NCBI RefSeq assembly: GCF_003286125.1
Contig: NZ_QMED01000037.1
Coordinates: 1-46,230 of the forward strand
Length of the DNA: 46,230 bases
From: Algibacillus agarilyticus
GTDB lineage: Bacteria > Pseudomonadota > Gammaproteobacteria > Enterobacterales > Alteromonadaceae
Direction: 5' to 3'
Part shown: piece after piece, positions 36,255 to 44,130 of the stretch
How the letters are laid out: every line of letters begins with the position of its first letter
Numbering within the stretch: the first letter of the stretch is position 1
Notes under the pieces: model-generated
The model's database searches: none
What the model was told of the DNA's origin: nothing
What the model saw: the letters and a program-made list of their open reading frames with translations, nothing else
Position numbers and translations under genes: made by a program

Positions 36255-36659
36255 ATGTTGGGATTTGTAGGCGTAAAAGGCGTTCATTCAATCATATCGG
36301 GTGCCAGACAATTGTTAAAAAACGCTGAGGTAAACGATACCGAAGCCGAACCATTAACTGAATTAATCGCCGAGTTTTTTTTAAGCAACATAACAGAGAA
36401 AAACGCCATCGTTTATGCACATCCGGCGTTGTATTTATACCAAAATAAAGAGCTCGTCAAAACCATCCCCCTTAAATCGGGTAGTCAATCACAAGCTTTA
36501 CACTTTGATGGCAAAAAAATGTCGTTTATTAATCAAGTGGTTTATCAACAAAAAGGTAAAATAATTTTAATTGGCGCAGCAACCAGCAGCTCAGCATTCG
36601 CTATCGAGTGGTCAAATAACAATAATAATAACAATAACAACAATAATAATAACGGCTAA
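36255..36659 (+). CDS. 134-residue protein with an Asn13-Gly C-terminal tail, candidate maturase substrate
   Basis: The ATG at 36255 lies one base after the radical SAM stop. An upstream in-frame start would overlap that gene by 78 bases and is not needed. Residues 1-118 look folded: a helical start (VHSIISGARQLLKNAEV), then strands (AIVYAHPALYLYQNKELVKTIPL, KKMSFINQVVYQQKGKIILIGAA). The protein then ends in SAFAIEWS followed by thirteen Asn and a Gly. The Asn codons are mixed (eight AAT, five AAC), so this is not a pure single-codon expansion. As the last gene of an operon with a SPASM enzyme it may be a precursor whose Asn tail or preceding Trp is modified; this is inference. It has no signal peptide. 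Confidence 0.8.
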   Translation: MLGFVGVKGVHSIISGARQLLKNAEVNDTEAEPLTELIAEFFLSNITEKNAIVYAHPALYLYQNKELVKTIPLKSGSQSQALHFDGKKMSFINQVVYQQKGKIILIGAATSSSAFAIEWSNNNNNNNNNNNNNG

Positions 36660-36732
36660 ATATTGAGTTACAGCCAGTTACCACCGAGCACAATTCAGCT
36701 TTAAGCGGCCGTGACTAAACGCCTATGAATTG

Positions 36733-36985
36733 ATACCAATCCGTAATAATAAGTGCCCACTCAGCGAGCGTTTAAATGCGCTTAAATGAAAGAATAGTGG
36801 TGCTCTTTTGAGTTCGAGTAACACAGAGCAAGCGCATTTAAAACTCGCCTGAAAGGAATGCCCCAGCGGCTTTTGACCTGCGTTATCGGTATTTGAAAGG
36901 GAGCAACCATTCCTACACACCGACGCCTTGTTCAAAAACCGCTGGATGCATTCTGAGAGATCACTTAATTAATACGGATTGGTAT
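36733..36985. mobile_element. MITE, 253 bp, with inverted ends ATACCAATCCGTA
   Basis: The left end begins ATACCAATCCGTAATAATAA and the right end, reversed, begins ATACCAATCCGTATTAATTA; both continue to AAGTG. The interior of about 200 bp has no believable gene. A minus-strand frame of 70 codons inside is a by-product. The right end stops four bases before the stop codon of the pseudouridine synthase gene. Elements with these ends are dispersed in Alteromonadales as I recall, but family assignment needs a search. Confidence 0.8.
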
Positions 36986-36989
36986 AAGA

Positions 36990-37907
36990 TTAGTTAAGCA
37001 ATAAATTTCGTTCACAAGTAAAATGCCTGCATTTGTGGGTGATAGGATCAACAAATTCTATTTTTTTGGCTAATAGTTGCAAAGGCGCTGAATAATCATC
37101 AGCCGATAACGCTTGTAGCTTAGGGTAATATTTGTCGTTTAAAATGGGCCAGCCTAATGTTTGCATATGTAAACGTAATTGGTGGGTTTTACCGGTTACG
37201 GGGTTTAACTCAAATAATGCCTTAACCGTCATCTTTGTTGTATCCGTTTCGTCGGGTGTTTGCGCTAAACACCGGATCACAGAGTGACTATTGGCCTTTC
37301 CTTCACTGATTTGCATCCTAAAACGCAAGTCAGATCTCACAATGCGGTTCTTAACTTGCCATTCTTTACCCACTATTTTGTCACCATGCGTAAGTTGCGC
37401 GATGGCTTGATAGGTTTTGTGTATTTGTTGTGTTTCAAACAAATGATGATAACAGTGACGTGTTTCAGGGTTAACTGAAAACATGACGAGTCCGGCTGTA
37501 ACTCGGTCTAATCGATGTAAAGCTTGTAATGTTTTAATACCTGTTTTTTGCTGTAACCGTTGCTGTAAGCATTCGTTAACAAAAGCACCGCCAGGGGTAA
37601 CCGGTAAAAAGTGAGGTTTATAAACAACGATTAAGTGATCATCTTGATGGAGGATAGATTCTTTAAAGGGGATCTGCGGTTCGTTTTCAACTTCACGATA
37701 ATAATAAACACGTTGTTGCGGTTTAAACAATGACTGAGCGGTTATGCAAGTGCCATCATGCCAATGAACCTTGCCACCTTGCATACGTTGTAGCCAAACG
37801 TCAGCATCAACATACGGAAATTTAATAATGAGATATTCAAGCACGGTGCTAACCCCAGGGTTTATCTGGGGTAAGCTGAGCTTTGAAGCGTGCTTAGCTA
37901 TTGTCAT
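36990..37907 (-). CDS. RluA-family pseudouridine synthase
   Basis: A 305-residue RNA-modifying enzyme. The catalytic Asp lies in ALHRLDRVTAGLVMF (about residues 130-144), the RluA-type signature. Upstream is ILHQDDHLIVVYKPHFLPVTPGG, and downstream are the family motifs KTYQAIAQ and ELNPVTGKTHQLRLHMQTLGWPILND. The N-terminal part (about 20-75) resembles a reduced S4-like RNA-binding region. Whether the target is rRNA or tRNA cannot be told. Its 3' end abuts a MITE, and it lies downstream of lolCDE on the same strand with a 46-base gap, so read-through transcription is possible. Confidence 0.9.
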   Translation of the reverse strand: MTIAKHASKLSLPQINPGVSTVLEYLIIKFPYVDADVWLQRMQGGKVHWHDGTCITAQSLFKPQQRVYYYREVENEPQIPFKESILHQDDHLIVVYKPHFLPVTPGGAFVNECLQQRLQQKTGIKTLQALHRLDRVTAGLVMFSVNPETRHCYHHLFETQQIHKTYQAIAQLTHGDKIVGKEWQVKNRIVRSDLRFRMQISEGKANSHSVIRCLAQTPDETDTTKMTVKALFELNPVTGKTHQLRLHMQTLGWPILNDKYYPKLQALSADDYSAPLQLLAKKIEFVDPITHKCRHFTCERNLLLN

Positions 37908-37953
37908 TAATGTGTGTCATTAATGTGTTTAATATTTAAAGCTAACTGTAAAA

Positions 37954-39201
37954 TCAACCGCCCCCTAGCATTTGCGCGGGGTCTATTTTTGTGGCTTTGT
38001 AAGCCGGGTATATGGTTGATATGAGTGACATTAACAATGCACCTATCGCCGTGGCAACAACATCAATCCATTGCAGTTCGGTTGGTAAAAAATCAACAAA
38101 ATAGACATCAGCGGTTAAAAACTGTGTGCCTAATAAACCTTCAATCATCTGCATAAATTCAGTTAAATAAACACTTGCGACGCAGCCAAATACCACGCCA
38201 TAAGCAACCCCAAGTAACCCATTATAAAGCCCCTGAACCATAAATATTTTGATAATACTCGCGTTGTATGTGCCCATCGTTTTTAATATCGCAATATCGC
38301 TGGTTTTTTCATTCACCGCCATGACTAAAGTTGACACAATATTAAAACACGCAACGGCAATCACTAAAATCAAAATAATATACATAACCTGACGCACTAA
38401 GATGATGTCGTTATATAAATGGCCATACTCATGAGTCCAATTACTAATATAAACATAAACCGGTAAATCGTAGCCTATTTGCCTTGCTAATTGCGGAGCA
38501 TTAAATACATCATTTATTTTTAGCCGTATGCCTTGTACACCTTGTTTCCAACCTGATTCTGCGGCGGCTACGGGTAAAGAGATATAACCTAAACCATGAT
38601 CAAGCTGCCCACCCATTTCAAAAGCACCTAATAATTTTAAACGCACGACGTTAGGGGCATTAAGTTTTAAATCTGCGGTTTGTTTAGGAATGAGGACTTC
38701 AATGTTTTCGCCTGCCACTAAACCCAGTTCATTAATTAAACCTTGCCCAAGAATAATGCCTTGTTCATTTTTAAAACGTTCAATAACCTGCTTATCAGCG
38801 ACGTAACTCGCAATATCGCTCACGGCTTGCTCCGCTTCCCAATCAATCCCCCTTATTTGTAGTGGTTTTAATCGGGTGCCTTTTTGAATTAAACCATTCA
38901 GTTTTATATAAGGCGCGACAGCAATGACGTCTTCATTTTTTGTGATTTTTTGTGCCAGGGTTGACCAATTTTCAATCCCGGTCAATTCGACAGCCGTGAA
39001 TTCAATATGCGGAACAACAGACAACAAGCGATCTTTTAATTCACGTTCAAAGCCATTCATTGCCGACATCACTAATATTAATACCGCACAACCCAGTGCG
39101 ATCCCAATAATTGACGAAGCCGATATAAAACGAATGAAGCGATTTTGTGTGGTAGCTCTAGCATAACGCCAACCTACCATGACCGACAAAGCATTAAACA
39201 T
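37954..39201 (-). CDS. lolE: Lipoprotein-releasing ABC transporter permease LolE
   Basis: One of the two membrane subunits of the LolCDE complex, which lifts outer-membrane lipoproteins from the inner membrane and hands them to LolA. At 415 residues it has the family plan: TM1 near 22-48, a large periplasmic domain (about 50-265), then three helices (about 270-300, 320-350 and 375-400). The MNGFERELKDRLLSVVPHIEF motif follows TM1, and the end reads STIYPAYKATKIDPAQML. LolE rather than LolC is chosen from the position (last in lolC-lolD-lolE) and from the R-less N-terminus differing from its paralogue. It starts 9 bases after lolD. Confidence 0.93.
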   Translation of the reverse strand: MFNALSVMVGWRYARATTQNRFIRFISASSIIGIALGCAVLILVMSAMNGFERELKDRLLSVVPHIEFTAVELTGIENWSTLAQKITKNEDVIAVAPYIKLNGLIQKGTRLKPLQIRGIDWEAEQAVSDIASYVADKQVIERFKNEQGIILGQGLINELGLVAGENIEVLIPKQTADLKLNAPNVVRLKLLGAFEMGGQLDHGLGYISLPVAAAESGWKQGVQGIRLKINDVFNAPQLARQIGYDLPVYVYISNWTHEYGHLYNDIILVRQVMYIILILVIAVACFNIVSTLVMAVNEKTSDIAILKTMGTYNASIIKIFMVQGLYNGLLGVAYGVVFGCVASVYLTEFMQMIEGLLGTQFLTADVYFVDFLPTELQWIDVVATAIGALLMSLISTIYPAYKATKIDPAQMLGGG

Positions 39202-39210
39202 AAAGCTAAA

Positions 39211-39906
39211 TCACCCTTTAAAATCGATATTATGAAGTTGGCCATCAACTAACTTAAGTTGACGATCCATTCTGGCGGCAAGATCAAGGTCATGGGTGAC
39301 AAATACAAAGCTAGTATCAAACGCTTCACGAATTTCATCGATTAATTCAAAAATTTGTTGCGCATTAACGTGATCTAAATTACCGGTTGGTTCATCCGCT
39401 AATACAATTTTGGGCTGGTTTATGAGAGCTCGTGCAATAGCCACACGTTGGCGCTCACCACCTGACAAAGCAGAAGGCCGATGCGTTAAACGATGACCTA
39501 AACCGACCCGCTTTAAAAGCAACTCGGCTTCAGCATAAGCCGTTTTTTTGTCAACGTTGGCAATTAATTGGGGCATCGCCACATTTTCAAGCGCTGAAAA
39601 TTCAGCTAATAAATGATGAAACTGATAAATAAAACCCATGTTTTGATTACGAAAATCGGCTTGCTGTTTTTCGCTTAAGGCATGAATATTTTGCCCTAAA
39701 AAGCAAATTTCGCCCGCATTGGGTTTATCAAGTGCGCCCATCATATGCAATAACGTACTTTTACCCGAACCTGAACTGCCCACTATCGCTAAATGTTCAC
39801 CTTTAGCGATATCGAGTGTCAGTTCATTAATTACATTGATGGATATTTGCCCATCGGTGTAAGTTTTAATTAAATTGCGACAAGTTAAAATGGATTCAGT
39901 AGACAT
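39211..39906 (-). CDS. lolD: Lipoprotein-releasing ABC transporter ATP-binding protein LolD
   Basis: The 231-residue ATPase of LolCDE. Walker A is GSSGSGKST (about 43-51), the Q-loop region is NMGFIYQFHHLLAEFSALENV with the family's typical HHLL, the ABC signature is LSGGERQRVA (about 143-152), and Walker B is IVLADEPTGNLD, followed by the switch His in VTHDLDLA. Cytoplasmic side of the inner membrane. The gene lies between lolC (8-base gap) and lolE (9-base gap), a single operon. Confidence 0.96.
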   Translation of the reverse strand: MSTESILTCRNLIKTYTDGQISINVINELTLDIAKGEHLAIVGSSGSGKSTLLHMMGALDKPNAGEICFLGQNIHALSEKQQADFRNQNMGFIYQFHHLLAEFSALENVAMPQLIANVDKKTAYAEAELLLKRVGLGHRLTHRPSALSGGERQRVAIARALINQPKIVLADEPTGNLDHVNAQQIFELIDEIREAFDTSFVFVTHDLDLAARMDRQLKLVDGQLHNIDFKG

Positions 39907-39914
39907 AATTCTAA

Positions 39915-41150
39915 TTACTCATAACGTAGTACATTGGCAGGCTGGGTATTGGCCGCGCGATATGACGGATACAAAGTCGCTAATAAACTCATAGCGATCG
40001 CCGAAACCGAAATCACAGCCACTTGTGGCAAGCGTAAATCAATGGGTAACCCCGAAACAGAATACCCCGGAGCGGCAAATATACTCGCGCCAAATAAACT
40101 TAAAATATCATTTAAAAATAACGTAATAATCACACCTAAAATGGTCCCTAATAGAGCCCCGATGCAACCTTTATATAGTCCTTGTAAAATGAAAATAGCT
40201 TGAATAGGTCTTGGGGCGAGTCCCATCGTTTTAAGCATCGCAATTTCACCTTGCTTCTCAGATACAACCATAACCAATGCAGATACAATATTAAACGCCG
40301 CAACAGCAACAATTAAGCACAGCATTAGCCACATCATATTTTTTTCCATTTTTACGGCTGAAAATAACTTTCCTTGCGATTGACGCCAATCAACCGAGGT
40401 TAAATTGGGGTATTGTTGGGCAATAAAGGCATTAACGTCTCTATAATTAAACGCATCGACTAAATAGATACGATGACTCGTCACACTGTTTTTAGGTTTA
40501 CGTAATAAACGAGCGGCATCGTCGTAATGAATTAAAGCCACTTGTGAGTCAACATCTGACCCTGCATCAAATATACCGGTCACATTAAAATTACGTTGCA
40601 CCGGCATTCTCCCCATCGGTGTGTAACTGGTTTTCTCGACTAACATAAGTCTAACTTGGTCACCGACATGTAAATTGAGTTGCCCTGCCAAAGCACGCCC
40701 CACAATGACATTATAACGGCGAGGTTGTAAGGTATTAATGTGTCCATACACCATATGATTGGCGATAACGGATAGCTGCTCAGCTTGCTGCGGATTAATA
40801 CCTTGCAGCATAATTGCCCGCATATCGGTCGGCGACTGGATCATACTTTCGGTTTGTAAAAACGGCGTAACACCCAGTACATCATCTCGCGCCGTTAACA
40901 GACTAAAATCATGTTTTTCTGTTGTCGTGTGTTCGGCATTTTGTTTAATGACAATGTGCGGGATCACCCCCAGCACTCGGTTCTTTAATTCACTTTCAAA
41001 ACCGTTCATCACAGACACAACAATAATGAGCGCTAGCACACCGAGTGTAATACCAGCAACTGAAAAAAAAGTGATAAATGAGATAAATGAATTACGCTGT
41101 TTAGAGCGACTGTATCGACTGGCTATAAATAAACTAAGCGAATTAAACAT
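39915..41150 (-). CDS. lolC: Lipoprotein-releasing ABC transporter permease LolC
   Basis: The other membrane subunit of LolCDE, 411 residues with the same four-helix plan. It matches E. coli LolC in diagnostic stretches: SYTPMGRMPVQRNFNVTGIF in the periplasmic domain, whose hook region contacts LolA, KLFSAVKMEKNMMWLMLCLIVAVAAFNI entering TM2, VSEKQGEIAMLKTMGL and the LLATLYPSYRAANTQPANVLRYE C-terminus. It is the first gene of the lolC-lolD-lolE operon and is divergent from the PilZ-like gene, 91 bp away. Confidence 0.95.
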   Translation of the reverse strand: MFNSLSLFIASRYSRSKQRNSFISFITFFSVAGITLGVLALIIVVSVMNGFESELKNRVLGVIPHIVIKQNAEHTTTEKHDFSLLTARDDVLGVTPFLQTESMIQSPTDMRAIMLQGINPQQAEQLSVIANHMVYGHINTLQPRRYNVIVGRALAGQLNLHVGDQVRLMLVEKTSYTPMGRMPVQRNFNVTGIFDAGSDVDSQVALIHYDDAARLLRKPKNSVTSHRIYLVDAFNYRDVNAFIAQQYPNLTSVDWRQSQGKLFSAVKMEKNMMWLMLCLIVAVAAFNIVSALVMVVSEKQGEIAMLKTMGLAPRPIQAIFILQGLYKGCIGALLGTILGVIITLFLNDILSLFGASIFAAPGYSVSGLPIDLRLPQVAVISVSAIAMSLLATLYPSYRAANTQPANVLRYE

Positions 41151-41241
41151 AAAGGTATTGTTAAACTAAATTCTAAGGCTATAGTGCTGGTACGCAGCCT
41201 ATTGTTTATTAGCATAAAATTCAACAAAAGATCGAAATACA

Positions 41242-41838
41242 ATGACATTAGAAGAAAAACAAGCCTTATATGACGATTATTTTTCATTAGACTCTGCCGT
41301 CAAGCTTAATATCTCACCGTTTCCCGTAGAAAGCCGCATTCCCGATCTAAACGAATTTATTGATGAAATGCCCGCACCATTCAGATTAGCCTCTGACATA
41401 ACCGCAATTGATGCGGCATCGGTTCGACAATTAAAATCGTTAAGCCATCAGGCCGATGAGATCGCGCATTTTTTAACCTTGCAATCGCGCAAAATAGACA
41501 TGATCATGTCTTATCTAATCTCAGAAGAAGATCAAGCTGAAGAGCGGATTTATAGTAAACGTTTTGGTGCCGGTGGTGTCGTTGTTAATATCGCCAATAA
41601 CGAGCTCGTCCTCGGGCAAGTCGTCAGAATGAAATTATTTTTGACCCAAGAAGCCGCTGCGGTTTATTGCTACGCCGAAGTTTTAGCGTTAACTGAGTTG
41701 CCGGATAACTCAGCCGATGTAAAATTTGTATTTGTGCAAATTAGAGAAAACGATCGCGAAACCTTGATTAGGTGCGCTTTGCATATCCAAAGTAAGCAAT
41801 TACGAAAGTTATCAGAACAACGCAAAAAAGAGTCTTAA
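41242..41838 (+). CDS. PilZ-like domain protein
   Basis: A 198-residue soluble protein. The C-terminal half (about 95-190) looks like a PilZ beta-barrel: an Arg-containing entry (ERIYSKRFGAGGVVV) followed by strands ending in VKFVFVQIRENDRETLIRCAL, a common PilZ end. The RxxxR and DxSxxG motifs needed for cyclic-di-GMP are not clearly conserved, so binding is doubtful. The N-terminal half is helical and includes a conserved-looking DAASVRQLKSLSHQADEIAHFLTLQSRKIDMIMSYL segment, possibly a dimer helix. It precedes aguA by 8 bases on the same strand. Confidence 0.65.
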   Translation: MTLEEKQALYDDYFSLDSAVKLNISPFPVESRIPDLNEFIDEMPAPFRLASDITAIDAASVRQLKSLSHQADEIAHFLTLQSRKIDMIMSYLISEEDQAEERIYSKRFGAGGVVVNIANNELVLGQVVRMKLFLTQEAAAVYCYAEVLALTELPDNSADVKFVFVQIRENDRETLIRCALHIQSKQLRKLSEQRKKES

Positions 41839-41846
41839 TCACCTTT

Positions 41847-42890
41847 ATGAAAAATACTTATCAATTACCCGCCGAATGGGCTAAACAAGATGCCGTCATG
41901 CTCACTTGGCCCCATCAAGCAACAGATTGGGATTGGATTTTAACAGACGTTGAACCTGTTTTTGTCGACATTACCCTGGCGATAACTCAGTATCAACCAG
42001 TGCTGATTGTTTGTCATGATGACCCCGTAAAACAACACGTAAAGCAGTTATTACAGAAGGCTAATGCAAGTCAAGATAAAATCATCTATGTGATCGCGCC
42101 AACAAATGATACCTGGGCTCGTGATCACGGCCCAATAACCGTTAAAAATAACAAAAAACAAACCCTCGCCTATGACTTTAACTTTAATGGTTGGGGCAAT
42201 AAATTTGAAAGCACACTCGATAACCAAATAAATACTCACGTTTTTAATCAATGTGATGTGGCGCAAACCGAAAACGTTAATATGGTGTTAGAAGGTGGCG
42301 CCATCGAGATTGATGAGCAAGGTCATTTACTAACCACTAAAGCCTGTTTGTTAAATAAAAATAGGAACCCTACACTTAGCCAAGAAAACATTGAGAACAT
42401 CTTAACTGAAAAGCTAGGCGCTAAAAAAATTCTCTGGGTTAATGCCGGTGCACTCGAAGGCGACGACACCGATTCACACATTGATACCTTGGCCCGTTTT
42501 GCTCCCGAGCAAATTATTGTATTTCAAGGCTGCCAAGATGAAACGGATCCGCACTTTGCTGAAATAGATGCCATGAAGCGATCGCTAGAGTCATTCACGA
42601 CCCTGAAAAACGAGCCCTTCATATTATTTGAATTACCCTGGCCTGATGCGCAATTTAGCGCCGAGGGAGATCGACTTCCAGCGACATATGCTAATTTTTT
42701 AATTATAAATGGGGCCGTTTTAATGCCAACGTATGGCGTACCACAAGACCGAAAAGCCCAAATAGTTTTACATATGGCGTTTCCTGAGTACGAGATCATT
42801 CCGATCAACTGTCGTCAAATTATTGAACAATACGGCAGTTTGCATTGTTTAACGATGCAATTGCCACTGGGCTTTTTACCCAAAACATAA
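41847..42890 (+). CDS. aguA: Agmatine deiminase
   Basis: Converts agmatine to N-carbamoylputrescine in the arginine-decarboxylase route to putrescine. The 347-residue protein has the five-bladed propeller family motifs: PAEWAKQDAVMLTWPH at the start, NDTWARDHGPI, LEGGAIEID, GDDTDSHIDTLARF with catalytic Asp and His, and the nucleophile Cys334 in GSLHCLTMQLP near the end. Length is slightly under the E. faecalis type but complete. aguB follows 67 bases later and carries out the next step. Confidence 0.94.
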   Translation: MKNTYQLPAEWAKQDAVMLTWPHQATDWDWILTDVEPVFVDITLAITQYQPVLIVCHDDPVKQHVKQLLQKANASQDKIIYVIAPTNDTWARDHGPITVKNNKKQTLAYDFNFNGWGNKFESTLDNQINTHVFNQCDVAQTENVNMVLEGGAIEIDEQGHLLTTKACLLNKNRNPTLSQENIENILTEKLGAKKILWVNAGALEGDDTDSHIDTLARFAPEQIIVFQGCQDETDPHFAEIDAMKRSLESFTTLKNEPFILFELPWPDAQFSAEGDRLPATYANFLIINGAVLMPTYGVPQDRKAQIVLHMAFPEYEIIPINCRQIIEQYGSLHCLTMQLPLGFLPKT

Positions 42891-42957
42891 CGTATACACG
42901 CTTTTATTCTATTGTATAAAAGCGAATTTTATTAATTTAAATTCAAAAAACTTGATT

Positions 42958-43842
42958 ATGACCTCTATTAATGTCGCGTTAGTACAACACAGTAATTCAG
43001 CCGATATAACAATTAATGCAGCTAAAACCGAACAAGGCATCAGACAAGCCAGTGAAAAAGGGGCACAGCTTGTTGTATTACAAGAATTACATCGCAGTTT
43101 ATATTTTTGCCAAACCGAAAACGTTGATATGTTTGATTTGGCCGAAACCATTCCCGGCCCCAGCACTGAAGCTTTAGCCGCCTTGGCGCAAGAATTAAAC
43201 ATCGTGATTGTCTCTTCATTATTTGAGAAAAGAGCAACGGGTTTATATCACAATACCGCTGTAGTATTGGATACAGACGGCAGCATTGCCGGAAAATATC
43301 GTAAAATGCATATTCCGGATGATCCGGGGTTTTACGAAAAATTTTATTTCACGCCTGGTGATTTGGGCTTTAATCCGATCGAAACCAGTTTAGGTAAAAT
43401 AGGTGTGTTAGTTTGTTGGGATCAATGGTTTCCTGAAGCGGCGCGATTAATGGCGATGGCGGGTGCCGAATTATTGATTTACCCCACCGCGATAGGTTGG
43501 GATCCGCTGGATGAACCCGATGAGCAACAACGCCAACTTGATGCATGGATGCTTGTACAACGCGCTCATGCAGTCGCCAATGGGGTACCAGTAATTAGCT
43601 GTAATCGAGTTGGGTTTGAACCCGATCCAACGACTCCAAGTACGGGTATTCAATTTTGGGGCAATAGTTTTATTACGGGGCCGCAAGGTGAATTGCTCGC
43701 GCATGCCAGCCAAGATAAAGAAGACGTTTTAATGGTGACGATAGATAAAAAACGCAGCGAATCAGTACGCCGTATTTGGCCATATTTTCGCGATCGCCGT
43801 ATTGATCATTATTCTGATTTAAGCAAAATATATCGTGATTAG
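42958..43842 (+). CDS. aguB: N-carbamoylputrescine amidase
   Basis: Hydrolyses N-carbamoylputrescine to putrescine, CO2 and ammonia. The 294-residue nitrilase-fold protein carries the Glu-Lys-Cys triad: Glu43 in LQELHRSLYF, Lys116 in KYRKMHIPDDPGFYEKFYF and Cys153 in VCWDQWFPEAARL. I choose ATG 42958 over the TTG at 42952. The substrate-specific PDDPGFYEKFYFTPGD stretch is typical of the carbamoylputrescine group. With aguA it completes the agmatine pathway. A hairpin terminator follows the stop. Confidence 0.95.
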   Translation: MTSINVALVQHSNSADITINAAKTEQGIRQASEKGAQLVVLQELHRSLYFCQTENVDMFDLAETIPGPSTEALAALAQELNIVIVSSLFEKRATGLYHNTAVVLDTDGSIAGKYRKMHIPDDPGFYEKFYFTPGDLGFNPIETSLGKIGVLVCWDQWFPEAARLMAMAGAELLIYPTAIGWDPLDEPDEQQRQLDAWMLVQRAHAVANGVPVISCNRVGFEPDPTTPSTGIQFWGNSFITGPQGELLAHASQDKEDVLMVTIDKKRSESVRRIWPYFRDRRIDHYSDLSKIYRD

Positions 43843-43864
43843 CTAAACGGGTTTGCTATTAATA

Positions 43865-43895
43865 AAAAGCGACAGCTTACTCGGCTATCGCTTTT
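43865..43895 (+). terminator. Terminator of aguB
   Basis: AAAAGCGA and TCGCTTTT pair as the base of a stem, with AGC and GCT pairing further in, at 43865-43895. T residues close the right arm. It stops four bases before repeat copy B. Confidence 0.7.
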
Positions 43896-43899
43896 AGTA

Positions 43900-44075
43900 T
43901 ATAGTCAAAGCGATCGGGTTTTAGGGGAAGCCGTCAAGCTTCGAGGCCCCATGAACATATGCTCTACTATGTGATTGGGGCCGCCTAAATGGATTTAGGT
44001 GTTAGAACGACGCAGGAGCCAAAGTCGAGAGTAAGCGCTGACAATGAACCATAAAACCTGAGCGAGAAGACTATA
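43900..44075 (+). repeat. Modular dispersed repeat, copy B (176 bp)
   Basis: It has the same inverted ends (TATAGTC at 43900-43906 and GACTATA at 44069-44075) and the same three blocks as copy A at 16423-16600. Here the left variable site is empty and the right one (about 43981-44028) holds a 48-base module with the hairpin CCTAAAT GG ATTTAGG and then CGACGCAGGAGCCAAAGTCG. The shared centre differs from copy A at only a few positions, such as GAGACCCC against GAGGCCCC. Confidence 0.85.
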
Positions 44076-44103
44076 ATAAAATTTAGATTCTAACGTTAAA
44101 AAT

Positions 44104-44130
44104 AAGCCTGAAGAAAAACACGGTAGGCTT
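44104..44130 (-). terminator. Possible terminator of the chemoreceptor gene
   Basis: On the minus strand AAGCCT and AGGCTT form a 6-bp stem around a 15-base loop, followed by ATTTTTAAC. The stem overlaps the stop codon by one base. Weak. Confidence 0.35.

Noticed and set aside
36723-36935. Minus-strand frame of 70 codons with several cysteines
   Set aside because: It lies almost wholly inside the MITE and has no ribosome site or known domain.
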